Below are positions 8,060-17,039 of a stretch of DNA of 64,000 nucleotides, in pieces. The notes under the pieces are model-generated. The model ran no database searches and had not been told where the DNA came from. It saw nothing but the letters and a program-made list of their open reading frames with translations. Numbering within the stretch: position 1 is the first letter of the stretch; each line of letters opens with the position of its first letter. The stretch spans positions 1,054,001-1,118,000 of the forward strand of contig NZ_CP077062.1 of assembly GCF_019039255.1 (NCBI RefSeq), given 5' to 3'. The position numbers and the translations under genes were made by a program. The stretch comes from Nocardioides panacis. Lineage in GTDB: Bacteria; Actinomycetota; Actinomycetes; Propionibacteriales; Nocardioidaceae.

Positions 8060-9045
8060 AGCCGTTCACCTACGAGCAGGTCCTCGACCCCGCCGAGGCG
8101 GTGGCCCGGGTGACCGGCAGCCCCGAGGCGGTGTACGTCGCGGGCGGCACCAACCTGGTAGACCACCTCAAGCTCGGCGTGGCCACCCCCGACGTGCTCG
8201 TCGACGTCAGCCGGCTGCCGCTCGACGAGGTCGAGGGCCTCGAGGACGGCGGCCTGCGGATCGGGGCCGCGGTCCGCAACGCCGACCTGGCCGCCCACGC
8301 CGCCGTACGACGGGGGTACCCGGTGCTCGCGCAGGCGCTGCTGGCCGGCGCCTCGGGGCAGATCCGCAACGTCGCGACCACCGGGGGCAACCTGCTGCAG
8401 CGGACCCGCTGCGTCTACTTCCAGGACGTCACCACGCCCTGCAACAAGCGCGAGCCCGGCTCCGGGTGCCCGGCCCGCGAGGGGTTCCAGCGCAGCGCGG
8501 CCGTCCTCGGTGCCTCCGAGCACTGCGTGGCCACGCATCCCTCGGACATGGCCGTCGCCCTCGCCGCGCTCGACGCGGTCGTCGTGGTGCTCGGCACGGA
8601 CGGCGAGCGCCGCGTCCCGATGAGCGACTTCCACCGGCTGCCCGGTGACCGGCCCGAGCTGGACACCACGCTCGCGCAGGGCGAGCTTGTCACCGCCGTC
8701 GAGCTGCCGGCGCTGCCGGACGCGAGCCGGTCGGCCTACCGCAAGGTGCGCGACCGCGCGTCGTACGCCTTCGCGCTGGTGTCCGTCGCCGCCGTCCTCG
8801 ACGCCTCGGGCGGCACCGTCCACGACGTCCGGATCGCCCTGGGCGGGGTGGCCCACAAGCCCTGGCGGGCCAGCGTCGCCGAGGAGCGGCTGCGCGGGGG
8901 ACCGGCCACCGAGGAGGCGTTCCGGGCCGCCGCCGAGGCCGAGCTCGCCGCCGCCGTCCCGCTGGACGGCAACGCCTTCAAGGTGCCGATGGCCGTCAAC
9001 ACGATCACCGCCACGCTGCGCAACCTCGCCGGAGGATCCCGATGA
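8056..9045 (+). CDS. Molybdenum hydroxylase FAD subunit with extra Cys cluster (PaoB/YagS type)
   Basis: The FAD-binding medium subunit (329 aa), starting with GTG that overlaps the stop of the [2Fe-2S] gene. FAD contacts are AGGTNLVDHLKLG near residue 33 and TGGNLLQRTRC near 113. It also contains a Cys-rich insertion, CVYF...PCNKREPGSGC...EHCVATHPSDM, between about residues 120 and 165. In E. coli PaoB (YagS) the equivalent insertion binds a [4Fe-4S] cluster, and plain CoxM subunits lack it. That places the operon with PaoABC-type aldehyde oxidoreductases. It passes electrons from the [2Fe-2S] clusters to FAD. The stop overlaps the start of the large subunit by four bases. Confidence 0.92.
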   Translation: MKPFTYEQVLDPAEAVARVTGSPEAVYVAGGTNLVDHLKLGVATPDVLVDVSRLPLDEVEGLEDGGLRIGAAVRNADLAAHAAVRRGYPVLAQALLAGASGQIRNVATTGGNLLQRTRCVYFQDVTTPCNKREPGSGCPAREGFQRSAAVLGASEHCVATHPSDMAVALAALDAVVVVLGTDGERRVPMSDFHRLPGDRPELDTTLAQGELVTAVELPALPDASRSAYRKVRDRASYAFALVSVAAVLDASGGTVHDVRIALGGVAHKPWRASVAEERLRGGPATEEAFRAAAEAELAAAVPLDGNAFKVPMAVNTITATLRNLAGGSR

Positions 9046-11126
9046 CCGTCACCGAGCCGCGCGCGTCCGTCGGCACCCCCGTCGCCCGCATCGACGGGGA
9101 GGCCAAGGTGCTGGGCCTGGCGAAGTACGCCTACGAGCAGGTCGTGGACAACCCCGCCTTCCTGCACCCGGTCCAGGCCACCGTCGCCCGCGGCCGGGTC
9201 ACCGGGTTCGACTCCTCGGCGGCCGAGGCGCTCGAGGGTGTCCTGCTGGTGCTCAGCCACCTCAACGCGCCCGCCCTGGCGGACACCAGCGACCAGGAGT
9301 ACGCCGTCCTGCAGTCGCCGGGCGTCGCGTTCCGCGGCCAGATCATCGGCGCGGTGGTGGCCGAGTCGCCGGAGACCGCCCGGCACGCCGCCGAGCTGGT
9401 CCGGGTCACCTACGACCAGCACCCGCACGACACCGAGCTGCGCGAGGACCACCCGGACCTCTACGAGCCCGGCCAGGTCAACCCGTCCTACCCCGCGGAC
9501 ACCGACGACGGCGGGGTGGACCAGGCGCTGGCGGCCGCGGAGTTCGTGGTGGACCACCGCTACACGACGCCGATGGAGCACAACAACCCGATGGAGCCGC
9601 ACGCGTGCACCGCGCTGTGGCAGGACGGTCCGAGGCTGACCCTGCACGACTCCACGCAGAGCGTGCACGGCGTGCGGACCCGGCTGTCCGGGATCCTCGG
9701 CCTCGACCCCGAGGCGATCCGGGTGGTGTCGCCGTACGTCGGCGGCGGCTTCGGCTCCAAGGGCATGCCGCACGCGCACAACGTGCTGGTGGTGCTCGCC
9801 GCGCAGCTCCTCCCGGGCCGCCCGGTGAAGCTCGTGCTGACCCGCCAGCAGATGTTCACGCTCGTCGGCTACCGCACCCCCACCCTGCAGCGGGTCCGGC
9901 TCGGCGCCGACGCGCAGGGCCGGATCACGGCGGTCTCGCACGAGGCGGTGGAGCAGACCTCCCGGATCAAGGAGTTCGCCGAGCAGACCACGGTCGGCAC
10001 CCGCAGCATGTACGCCGGCGACGCCCGTCGTACGACGCACCGGCTGGTGGCGCTCGACGTCGCGGTGCCGTCGTGGATGCGGGCGCCGGGGGAGGCGCCC
10101 GGCATGTTCGGCCTCGAGTCGGCGATGGACGAGCTCGCGGAGACCGTCGGCCTCGACCCGGTCGAGCTGCGGGTGCGCAACGACCCGGCGACCGACCCCG
10201 AGACCGGCCTGCCCTGGTCGAGCCGGCACCTCGTCGAGTGCCTGCACGAGGGCGCCGCCCGCTTCGGGTGGGACCTGCGCCGGGCACCCGGCTCGCGGCG
10301 CGAGGGAGACTGGCTGGTCGGCCTCGGGATGGCCAGCTCGACGTACCCCGCCTACCTCATGCCGGGCAATACCGCGTCGGTCTCCTACGGCGGCCACGGC
10401 CACTACTCGGTCCGGATCGGGGCGGCCGACATCGGCACCGGCTCGTGGACCGCGCTCACCCAGATCGCCGCGGACGCGCTGGGCATGCCGTTCGACCACG
10501 TGCACCTCGAGATCGGCGACACTCAGCTGCCCAGGGCCACCGTCGAGGGCGGGTCGGCCGGGCTGGCCTCGCACGGCTCGGCGATCCTGCTGGCCGGCCA
10601 GCGGTTCCGGGTCGAGCACGGCGACGCCCCCGAGGCGGGTGCCACCACCGAGGCGACCACCGAGCCGCCCGGCGAGCCGGCGTACGCCACGCACTCCTAC
10701 GGCGCGCAGTTCGTGGAGGCCCGGGTGAACGTCGACACCGGGGAGGTGCGGGTGCCCCGGATGGTCGGGGTGTTCTCCTGCGGCCGGATCGTCAACCCGC
10801 GCACCGCCCGCTCGCAGCTGATCGGCGGCATGGTGTGGGGGCTGTCGATGGCGCTGCACGAGAAGTCGGTCGTGGACCACGCGCTGGGCCACGTGGTCAC
10901 CCACGACCTCGCGGACTACCACGTCCTCTCGCACGCCGACATCGGCGACATCGACGTGACCTGGCTCGACGAGGAGGACCCGCACGCCAACCCGCTGGGC
11001 GCCAAGGGCATCGGCGAGATCGGCATCACCGGCACCGCCGCCGCGGTGGCCAGCGCCGTCCACAACGCGACGGGCCGACGGATCCGCGACCTCCCGATCA
11101 CCCCGGACAAGCTGCTCCTGCCCTGA
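9042..11126 (+). CDS. Molybdopterin-binding large subunit (PaoC/CoxL type)
   Basis: The catalytic large subunit (694 aa), carrying the molybdopterin cofactor. Visible motifs are VGGGFGSKGMPHAHNVL (cofactor contact), MRAPGEAPGMFGLESAMDELA, and near the C-terminus GAKGIGEIGITGTAAAVASA. The Glu of GEIG is at the position of the catalytic base in xanthine-oxidase-family enzymes. The ATG overlaps the stop of the FAD subunit. By family and by its PaoB-type partner the likely reaction is oxidation of aldehydes (often aromatic) to acids with water as oxygen donor. No maturation (XdhC-like) gene is seen nearby, so cofactor insertion must be handled elsewhere. Confidence 0.92.
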   Translation: MTVTEPRASVGTPVARIDGEAKVLGLAKYAYEQVVDNPAFLHPVQATVARGRVTGFDSSAAEALEGVLLVLSHLNAPALADTSDQEYAVLQSPGVAFRGQIIGAVVAESPETARHAAELVRVTYDQHPHDTELREDHPDLYEPGQVNPSYPADTDDGGVDQALAAAEFVVDHRYTTPMEHNNPMEPHACTALWQDGPRLTLHDSTQSVHGVRTRLSGILGLDPEAIRVVSPYVGGGFGSKGMPHAHNVLVVLAAQLLPGRPVKLVLTRQQMFTLVGYRTPTLQRVRLGADAQGRITAVSHEAVEQTSRIKEFAEQTTVGTRSMYAGDARRTTHRLVALDVAVPSWMRAPGEAPGMFGLESAMDELAETVGLDPVELRVRNDPATDPETGLPWSSRHLVECLHEGAARFGWDLRRAPGSRREGDWLVGLGMASSTYPAYLMPGNTASVSYGGHGHYSVRIGAADIGTGSWTALTQIAADALGMPFDHVHLEIGDTQLPRATVEGGSAGLASHGSAILLAGQRFRVEHGDAPEAGATTEATTEPPGEPAYATHSYGAQFVEARVNVDTGEVRVPRMVGVFSCGRIVNPRTARSQLIGGMVWGLSMALHEKSVVDHALGHVVTHDLADYHVLSHADIGDIDVTWLDEEDPHANPLGAKGIGEIGITGTAAAVASAVHNATGRRIRDLPITPDKLLLP

Positions 11127-11133
11127 CCCTCCG

Positions 11134-11315
11134 CCCCCCGCTTGTAACGCGGGGTTATGGACGCTGCACCCCAGGTACGCCGCGTGCGAACCGTCCACGG
11201 GCCGTGCGGAGCCGGCGCTGCGGGACGGCCGCCGCCCTTGTCGTGTGCTGTGGACGGTTCGCCGGCGTCGTACCGCTGCTCCAGCGTCCATAACCCCGCG
11301 TTACAAGCCGGGGGG
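11134..11315. repeat. Large two-arm palindromic element
   Basis: A perfect 27-bp inverted repeat occupies 11140-11166 and 11282-11308 (left arm starts GCTTGTAACGCGGGG). G/C-rich flanks extend the pairing outward. A second perfect 13-bp pair, GCGAACCGTCCAC at 11186-11198 and its complement at 11250-11262, lies inside. As RNA this would fold into a stem of well over 100 nt just after the molybdenum-enzyme stop. It also abuts the truncated GH39 gene. It may be a terminator, a small non-autonomous mobile element or the scar of a deletion. No transposase frame lies within. Confidence 0.8.
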
Positions 11316-11332
11316 AGGGGCTGGACCTGCCC

Positions 11333-12115
11333 TTGACATGTGTCGCTCGTCACTTCATCCGGCCGTCGCTGGAGCGCTACGGCCGGGGCGGCACGCCGAT
11401 CTGGTGGACCGAGTGGGGCGTCACCCCGACGCACTTCTACGAGGTCAGCGACGCGGTCTTCTCCGGGGTGTTCCTGCTCCGCGGGATGGCCTCGTCGATG
11501 GGCCGCATCGAGGCGCTGTCCTACTGGGTGGTCTCCGACCACTTCGAGGAGCTCGGCCGCCCGCCGGCGCTGCTGCACGGCGGGTTCGGCCTGCGCACCA
11601 TCGGCGAGCTGCGCAAGCCCCGCTGGTGGGCGCTGGCGCTGCTCAAGCGGCTCGACGAGCGGAGGCTGCCGGTGACCTTGGCCGGCGACGGCGCGGGGTC
11701 GCTGGTGGAGACGCTCGCGACCCGGTCCGAGGACGGTGCCGTCTCGGTGCTGGCCTGGAACATGACCCTGGACCAGACCAAGGCGGCCGGCTCCGAGCCG
11801 CACGACCGCGACGTCACGGTCCGCGTCGACGGGCTGGTCGCGGGGGCGTCGTACACGCTGACCCACGACCGGGTCGACGCCGACCACTCGAACGTCGCCG
11901 GGACCTGGGGCGCGCTGCGCGACGGCGACCAGGCCTGGCCCGACGAGGAGCAGTGGGCGGCGCTGCGCGCCGCCGACCGGCTCGAGGCGCTCGAGGAGCC
12001 GCGGGAGGTGCTGGCCGACGCCGACGGCACCGTGACGGTGACGACCACCCTCCCGATGCCCTCGATCTCGTTCCTGCACCTCGCCCCCGCCGACCCGGCG
12101 ACTCCGGCGGGCTGA
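11333..12115 (+). pseudogene. 5'-truncated GH39 glycoside hydrolase remnant
   Basis: About 260 codons resemble the C-terminal part of a family GH39 (beta-xylosidase-like) enzyme. TPIWWTEWGV carries the expected nucleophile Glu region, followed by FLLRGMASSMGRIEALSYWVVSDHFEE and KPRWWALALLKRLDE, then a beta-rich C-terminal domain. Family members are about 450-550 aa, so the N-terminal half with the acid/base Glu is missing. The frame is open back to 11294, where the right arm of the palindrome supplies a TAA, and only a TTG could serve as a start. It is probably dead; the missing part is not elsewhere in the window. Confidence 0.75.
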
Positions 12116-12120
12116 CCCCT

Positions 12121-12172
12121 GCCGACCCGGCGGGTCTGGCGGGCGTACGCCCGCCACACCCGCCGGGTCGGC
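12121..12172. terminator. 52-nt near-perfect palindrome, probable terminator
   Basis: The 52 bases form one hairpin with a single mismatched pair. The outer arm is GCCGACCCGGCGGGT and the centre GGGCGTACGCCC. It begins five bases after the stop of the GH39 remnant and ends 63 bases before the DinG-family gene. There is no T-tract, as is usual for actinobacterial stem-loop terminators. Confidence 0.6.
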
Positions 12173-12235
12173 GTCGGCTCGGGGGCCTGTGGAGCGGGGG
12201 CGGGGAACGTCGGCCGTTCTCGGTAGGGTGCTCCG

Positions 12236-14239
12236 GTGCCCGAGACCGACGCCCCGCCCACCTCCCGAGTCCGTGAGGTCCTGGCGAGCGCCGTGGAGGC
12301 GCTCGGCGGCCAGGAGCGGGCCGGCCAGATCCAGATGGCCGAGGCCGTCGCCCGGGCGATGACGTCGGGGGAGCACCTGCTGGTCCAGGCCGGCACCGGC
12401 ACCGGCAAGTCGCTGGGCTACCTCGTCCCGGCGCTGCTGCACGACCGCCGGGTGGTCGTCGCGACCGCCACCCTGGCCCTGCAGCACCAGCTCGTCGAGC
12501 GGGACATCCCGGCGCTGCTCGAGGCCGCCGACCACGTGCTGCACAAGAAGCCGTCGTACGCCGTGCTCAAGGGCCGCTCGAACTACGCCTGCCTGCACCG
12601 CATCCGGGAGGGCGTGCCGGACGAGCAGGGCGCGCTCGTGGAGATGCCGACCGGCTCGATGGGCAGCGAGGTCCTCGCCCTGCGCGCGTGGGCCGAGGAG
12701 CAGACCCAGGTCAAGGGCAACGGGGACCGCGACTCGGCGCCCAAGCACGGCGACAAGGTGTGGCGGCAGGTCTCGGTCAACCACCGCGAGTGCCTCGGCG
12801 CGGCCAAGTGCCCGTTCTCCGACGAGTGCTTCGCGGAGCGGGCCAAGGAGAAGGCCGCCCAGTCCCAGCTGATCGTCACCAACCACTCGCTGCTGGCGAT
12901 CGACGCCATCGAGGGCGTCCCGATGATCCCCGAGTACGACGTCGTGGTGATCGACGAGGCCCACGAGCTGTCCGCCCGGGTCACCCAGGCGGCGACCGAC
13001 GAGCTGTCCGTGCCGGAGGTCGAGCGCACCGCGCGCCGGGCCCAGCGGCACGTCGAGGGCATGGAGGCCGACGACCTCGCGGACGCCGGCGACGCGCTGC
13101 GCGCCGCGTTCGACGAGTGCCCACCCGGACGCCTCGACACGTTGCCGGAGCCGCTCTCGGACGCCGTCCAGCTGGTCCGGGACGCCTCGCGCGCGCTGAT
13201 CTCGGCGTTCCCCAAGGAGTCGCAGTCCGACGGCGAGGGCGACGCGGGCCGCACCCAGGCCCGCGGGGCGGTGCAGGAGCTGTTCAAGAACAGCGAGCGG
13301 ATGGCCGCCAACTCCCAGGCCGACGTGCTGTGGCTCTCCGAGCGCGACCGGGCCCGCGGCGGCGACCAGCTCTGCGTGGCGCCGCTGCAGGTGTGGGGCC
13401 CGCTGCGCGACAGGCTGCTGGCCGAGAAGACCGTGGTGCTGACCAGCGCCACGCTGATGCTCGGCGGCGACTTCAGCTCGGTGGCCACCTCGCTCGGGCT
13501 CAAGCCCAGCGAGCGCGTCGACCACTCGCTGGCGGAGTCCCCGGAGCCGGCGGCGCCCGACGACGGCCGGCAGCCGTGGCGCGGCATCGACGTCGGGTCA
13601 CCGTTCGACTACGCCCGGCAGGGCATCCTGTACGTCGCCAAGCACCTGCCTCCGCCCGGTCGCGACGGCCTCGGGGCCGCCCAGCTCGACGAGATCGTCG
13701 ACCTCGTGGACGCCGCCGACGGCCGCACCCTGGGGCTGTTCTCCAGCCGCCGGGCGGCCGAGGCGGCGGCGGAGGCGGCCCGCGAGCGGCTGCCGCACCT
13801 GACGATCCTGGCCCAGGGCGAGGCGCAGCTGCCCGAGCTGGCCCGGCTGTTCGTCGAGGACCCGCACGCCTGCCTGTTCGGCACGCTCAGCCTCTGGCAG
13901 GGGCTCGACGTGCCCGGCGACACCTGCCAGCTGGTGCTGATCGACCGGATCCCGTTCCCGCGCCCCGACGACCCGCTGATGTCCGCGCGGCAGAAGGCCG
14001 CCGACCAGGCCGGCGGCAACGGGTTCATGCAGGTCGCCGCGACGCACGCCGCGCTGCTGCTCGCGCAGGGCAGCGGCCGGCTGATCCGGACCACCAGCGA
14101 CAAGGGCGTGGTGGCCATCCTGGACCCCCGGCTGGTCACCGCCCGCTACGGCGGCTTCCTGCGCGCCTCGCTGCCGCCGATGTGGTCGACCACCGACCGG
14201 TCCGTGGTGCTCTCCGCGCTCAAGCGGCTCGCCTCCTGA
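12236..14239 (+). CDS. DinG-family ATP-dependent DNA helicase
   Basis: A 667-residue superfamily 2, XPD/DinG-type helicase, expected to unwind DNA 5'-3' during repair. Motif I is AGTGTGKSLGYLVPALL near residues 51-67. The iron-sulfur cluster region has Cys at NYACLHRIR and at HRECLGAAKCPFSDEC, four cysteines in the right spacing. The DEAH box is VIDEAHEL near residue 240, LTSATL is near 402, and the motif VI region is QGSGRLIRTTSDKG near the C-terminus. It starts at a GTG (MPETDAPP) with little ribosome-binding signal. No LexA box was seen upstream despite the SOS control of E. coli dinG. Gene name withheld because actinobacterial paralogues differ. Confidence 0.9.
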   Translation: MPETDAPPTSRVREVLASAVEALGGQERAGQIQMAEAVARAMTSGEHLLVQAGTGTGKSLGYLVPALLHDRRVVVATATLALQHQLVERDIPALLEAADHVLHKKPSYAVLKGRSNYACLHRIREGVPDEQGALVEMPTGSMGSEVLALRAWAEEQTQVKGNGDRDSAPKHGDKVWRQVSVNHRECLGAAKCPFSDECFAERAKEKAAQSQLIVTNHSLLAIDAIEGVPMIPEYDVVVIDEAHELSARVTQAATDELSVPEVERTARRAQRHVEGMEADDLADAGDALRAAFDECPPGRLDTLPEPLSDAVQLVRDASRALISAFPKESQSDGEGDAGRTQARGAVQELFKNSERMAANSQADVLWLSERDRARGGDQLCVAPLQVWGPLRDRLLAEKTVVLTSATLMLGGDFSSVATSLGLKPSERVDHSLAESPEPAAPDDGRQPWRGIDVGSPFDYARQGILYVAKHLPPPGRDGLGAAQLDEIVDLVDAADGRTLGLFSSRRAAEAAAEAARERLPHLTILAQGEAQLPELARLFVEDPHACLFGTLSLWQGLDVPGDTCQLVLIDRIPFPRPDDPLMSARQKAADQAGGNGFMQVAATHAALLLAQGSGRLIRTTSDKGVVAILDPRLVTARYGGFLRASLPPMWSTTDRSVVLSALKRLAS

Positions 14240-14272
14240 CGCGGCGCGAACCCCGGTGCTAGCGTTTTCGCC

Positions 14273-14404
14273 ATGCAGCGGAACCCGTGGTCGATGGTCG
14301 CCCTGGTCGTGGCCTGCCTCCTGCTCGTGGTCGGCGCCGCCGCGGAGCATGACCCGGGTGACGCGAAGCCGGTCACCACGGTGCACCGGCCGCTGACCCC
14401 GTAG
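14273..14404 (+). CDS. 43-aa single-pass membrane or secreted peptide
   Basis: A short frame starts at ATG 14273 with MQRNPWSMVALVVACLLL, a typical signal or membrane-anchor stretch. A polar tail with AEHDPGDAKPVTTVHRPLTP follows. It sits between the DinG-family gene and the phosphatase gene, in the same direction. No strong ribosome-binding site is visible, and there is no lipobox (the Cys is within the hydrophobic stretch). Unknown function; the amino-acid composition rather than homology supports it. Confidence 0.4.
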   Translation: MQRNPWSMVALVVACLLLVVGAAAEHDPGDAKPVTTVHRPLTP

Positions 14405-14459
14405 CCCTCCCGGGTGAGCCGACGCTCGTCGGGCGCGCGGCGGCTGGAAGGATGTCCGC

Positions 14460-15206
14460 ATGGGGAGCACCTACGTCGTCAGCGACGTGCACGGACATCT
14501 GGACGACCTGCGCGAGGTGCTGCAGCACGCCGGGCTGGTCGACGGCGAGGACCGCTGGACCGGCGGCGAGACGGACCTGTGGGTCCTCGGCGACCTCGTG
14601 GACCGCGGCCCGGACGGCATCGGGGTGATCCGGTTCGTGCGCTCGCTGCAGGAGCAGGCCCCCGACCGGGTGCGGGTGCTGCTCGGCAACCACGAGGCGC
14701 TGATGCTGGGCTACCACCTGTTCCCCGACACCCGGTTCGCCGAGCTGTGGCTGCTCAACGGCGGGCACGAGATGGACCAGGCCGGGCTCACCGCGGACGA
14801 CGTCGCCTGGGTGCGCAGGCTGCCGGCGATGGCCCGGGCCGGCGACCGCCTGCTGATGCACTCCGACACCACCGACTACCTCGCCTGGGGGTCGTCCGTC
14901 GACGAGGTCAACGCCACCGTGGCCGGGCTGCTCGCCGGTGACGACGCGCAGGAGCACTTCGACGTGTTCGCCGCGCTCACCAGCCGGTTCGACTTCAACG
15001 GCACCGACGGCGCCCGGGTCGCGAGGGCCGTGCTCGACACGCTCGGAGGCGAGCAGATCGTGCACGGCCACAGCATCATCGGCAGCCTGCTCGACGTACC
15101 GTCCGCGCAGGTCGAGGGTCCGCTGACGTACGCCGACGGGCTGGTGGTCGCGATCGACGGCGGCCGCTACGACGGCGGACCGCTGCTGCTCGTCGCGCTC
15201 AGCTGA
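14460..15206 (+). CDS. Metallophosphoesterase, PPP-type (ApaH/PrpE-like)
   Basis: A 248-residue calcineurin-like phosphatase with the full metal-ligand set. SDVHGHLDDL is near residues 8-17, LGDLVDRGPDG near 43-53, LLGNHEALML near 77-86, a MHSD motif near 127, and VHGHSIIG near 201. This order is that of the PPP-family Ser/Thr phosphatases and Ap4A hydrolases (PrpE, ApaH). The real substrate (phosphoprotein or dinucleoside polyphosphate) cannot be told from the sequence. Start MGSTYVV has GGAAGG upstream. Its stop lies 10 bases from the stop of the convergent metalloprotease-like gene. Confidence 0.85.
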   Translation: MGSTYVVSDVHGHLDDLREVLQHAGLVDGEDRWTGGETDLWVLGDLVDRGPDGIGVIRFVRSLQEQAPDRVRVLLGNHEALMLGYHLFPDTRFAELWLLNGGHEMDQAGLTADDVAWVRRLPAMARAGDRLLMHSDTTDYLAWGSSVDEVNATVAGLLAGDDAQEHFDVFAALTSRFDFNGTDGARVARAVLDTLGGEQIVHGHSIIGSLLDVPSAQVEGPLTYADGLVVAIDGGRYDGGPLLLVALS

Positions 15207-15215
15207 CCCGGGGAG

Positions 15216-16883
15216 TCACCGGCTGGCGTGCGCGGCGTACCGGGTGGTCAGCGCGTCGTCGAGCGGGAGGCCCGAGCAGCTCTCGTAGGTGTTCTGGTGG
15301 CACCGGTAGCGGGTGCTCGCGTTGATCAGGTCGAGCTCGACGGAGCTGACCTCGTGCGAGGAGAAGCCGACCAGCCGGGTGCCCGCGCCGGAGCGGGTGA
15401 GCCGCACCGGGTAGCCCACCACCCTGCCGTTGCGGTGGTGCACGATGACCCGGGCGAGGGAGCCGCGGTACGTCGCCGGCATGTCGACCGCGACCCGCAG
15501 CGTGGCGTGCCGGCCCAACGACGGGCTCGGGACGTAGCGCACGAACAGCTGGCCGAGGTGGTACAGCGTGGCGGTGTGCGGGTGCGACGTGGGCGACCTG
15601 CGGCTCAGCGTGCGGGAGGCGAGCAGCGGCGAGGCGTGGTAGGCGTGCCCCTCGGAGTAGTAGTGCGCGGGGTCGCGGTTCCACACGCCGAACCGGGCGA
15701 GCGTCTCCGCGATCGTGGTGCCCTTGAGTGCCAGCACCCGTTGGAGCGCCTGCAGGGAGTAGGCGTCACCGGCCGCCTGCTCCCACACGTACCGGATCAT
15801 CGTCGGGTCGTCGGTGTTCCCCGGCCCGGACGACTCGCTGAGGAACCGCCAGAACAGCCAGGCGCCGTACCCACGCAGGTCCGCGGTCGCGAAGTCCAGG
15901 GGCATGTCGGAGGCGGCGAGGGGGCTGCCGGCCAGGTAGCGGCGGTTGTCGTCGACCGCGTCGAACAGCTGGTCCTCCATCCAGGTCGCGGTGCCCTCCA
16001 TCAGCCACGGGTCCTCGGACCAGTCGTAGGCGAACTGGACCGCGTGGAACAGCTCGTGCGCGGCGGTCACCCGGAGGTTGTCCACCGGCGTGCGGGTGCC
16101 GCCGAACTCGGTGGCGGCGTAGTCGTTGTCCAGCACGCAGTAGCCGTAGACGGCCCGGACCGAGGTGCGCGCGGTGTCGTCGGGGACGCAGTAGCCGTAG
16201 AGGCCCTGGTCACCGATGTTCGCGAGGTAGACGTCGAGCCGGCCGTCCCCGCCGTTGTCGATGGCCGCGGTGTCCGGGACCGGTGTGCGGTAGCCCATCA
16301 CGGCGGTCTCGGCCGTGTAGACCGCGTCGACCGTCTGCAGGGTCAGGCTGACCCAGGACGGCACCGTGGCGGGGTCGCCGTCGGAGCCGGTGGGCGCGTT
16401 CGCGTCGTTCTCCACCCAGTGCACGCAGACCGTGGCCGTGCAGACCATCGCGGCCGGCACGGTGTACTTCGGCTCGCCGCCGACCGCGTTCGACCCGTCG
16501 GTGGGCCGGCGCAGGATGTGCCGGGCGGAGCGGCGCTCGGCCGGGGTGGCCAGGTCGTGGGCGCGCAGCGCGAGCTCGCGCAGCACCAGGGTGCCGTCGC
16601 GGGTGGGCTGCGTGGCCGGGCGGTCGGCGCGCGACTGCGGGGCACTGGTCGTGGGTGCGAACAGGTCCTGGGCGCCGGCCAGCGCCCGGGTGGCCGCGGT
16701 CGCCGGGTCCTGCACGGGCTCGGGGGTGGTGCCCTCGCCGACGGTAGGTGCGGGCGCGGGGGCGGTGGTCGCCGTGGTGACGTCCGGACCGGGGTCCGCC
16801 ACGGCGACGGCGCTGCCGAGGGGCCCGACGAGCAGAGTCGTCGTGAGAGCGAGGGTGAGCAGTTGTCCGATCACGGGAGACAC
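15216..16883 (-). CDS. Secreted MXAN_6640-like putative metalloprotease
   Basis: A 555-residue exported protein. A GTG start leads into a signal peptide (MSPVIGQLLTLALTTTLLVG, cleavage near residue 29). A Pro/Thr-rich linker follows to about residue 95. The core contains TAAHELFHAVQFAYDW, an HExxH zinc motif, then WLMEGTATWMEDQ with the downstream Glu. This combination matches the MXAN_6640-type putative metalloproteases. A beta-rich C-terminal region follows. It is convergent with the phosphatase gene. Proteolysis is inferred from the motif only. An alternative GTG start lies nine bases downstream. Confidence 0.75.
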   Translation of the reverse strand: MSPVIGQLLTLALTTTLLVGPLGSAVAVADPGPDVTTATTAPAPAPTVGEGTTPEPVQDPATAATRALAGAQDLFAPTTSAPQSRADRPATQPTRDGTLVLRELALRAHDLATPAERRSARHILRRPTDGSNAVGGEPKYTVPAAMVCTATVCVHWVENDANAPTGSDGDPATVPSWVSLTLQTVDAVYTAETAVMGYRTPVPDTAAIDNGGDGRLDVYLANIGDQGLYGYCVPDDTARTSVRAVYGYCVLDNDYAATEFGGTRTPVDNLRVTAAHELFHAVQFAYDWSEDPWLMEGTATWMEDQLFDAVDDNRRYLAGSPLAASDMPLDFATADLRGYGAWLFWRFLSESSGPGNTDDPTMIRYVWEQAAGDAYSLQALQRVLALKGTTIAETLARFGVWNRDPAHYYSEGHAYHASPLLASRTLSRRSPTSHPHTATLYHLGQLFVRYVPSPSLGRHATLRVAVDMPATYRGSLARVIVHHRNGRVVGYPVRLTRSGAGTRLVGFSSHEVSSVELDLINASTRYRCHQNTYESCSGLPLDDALTTRYAAHASR

Positions 16884-17039
16884 CGGTCTGTGAGAGGGAC
16901 AGTCAGCCTAGCCTCGGTGGGACGGTCGGTGCCGCGTGTCGCGAGATCTGCCGGGACGATCTGGGGAAAGCCGGACAGAGCGGCGGACGCGACGACGGAC
17001 CGCCCCGTGAGGGGACGGTCCGTCGGTCGTGCGGAGCGG

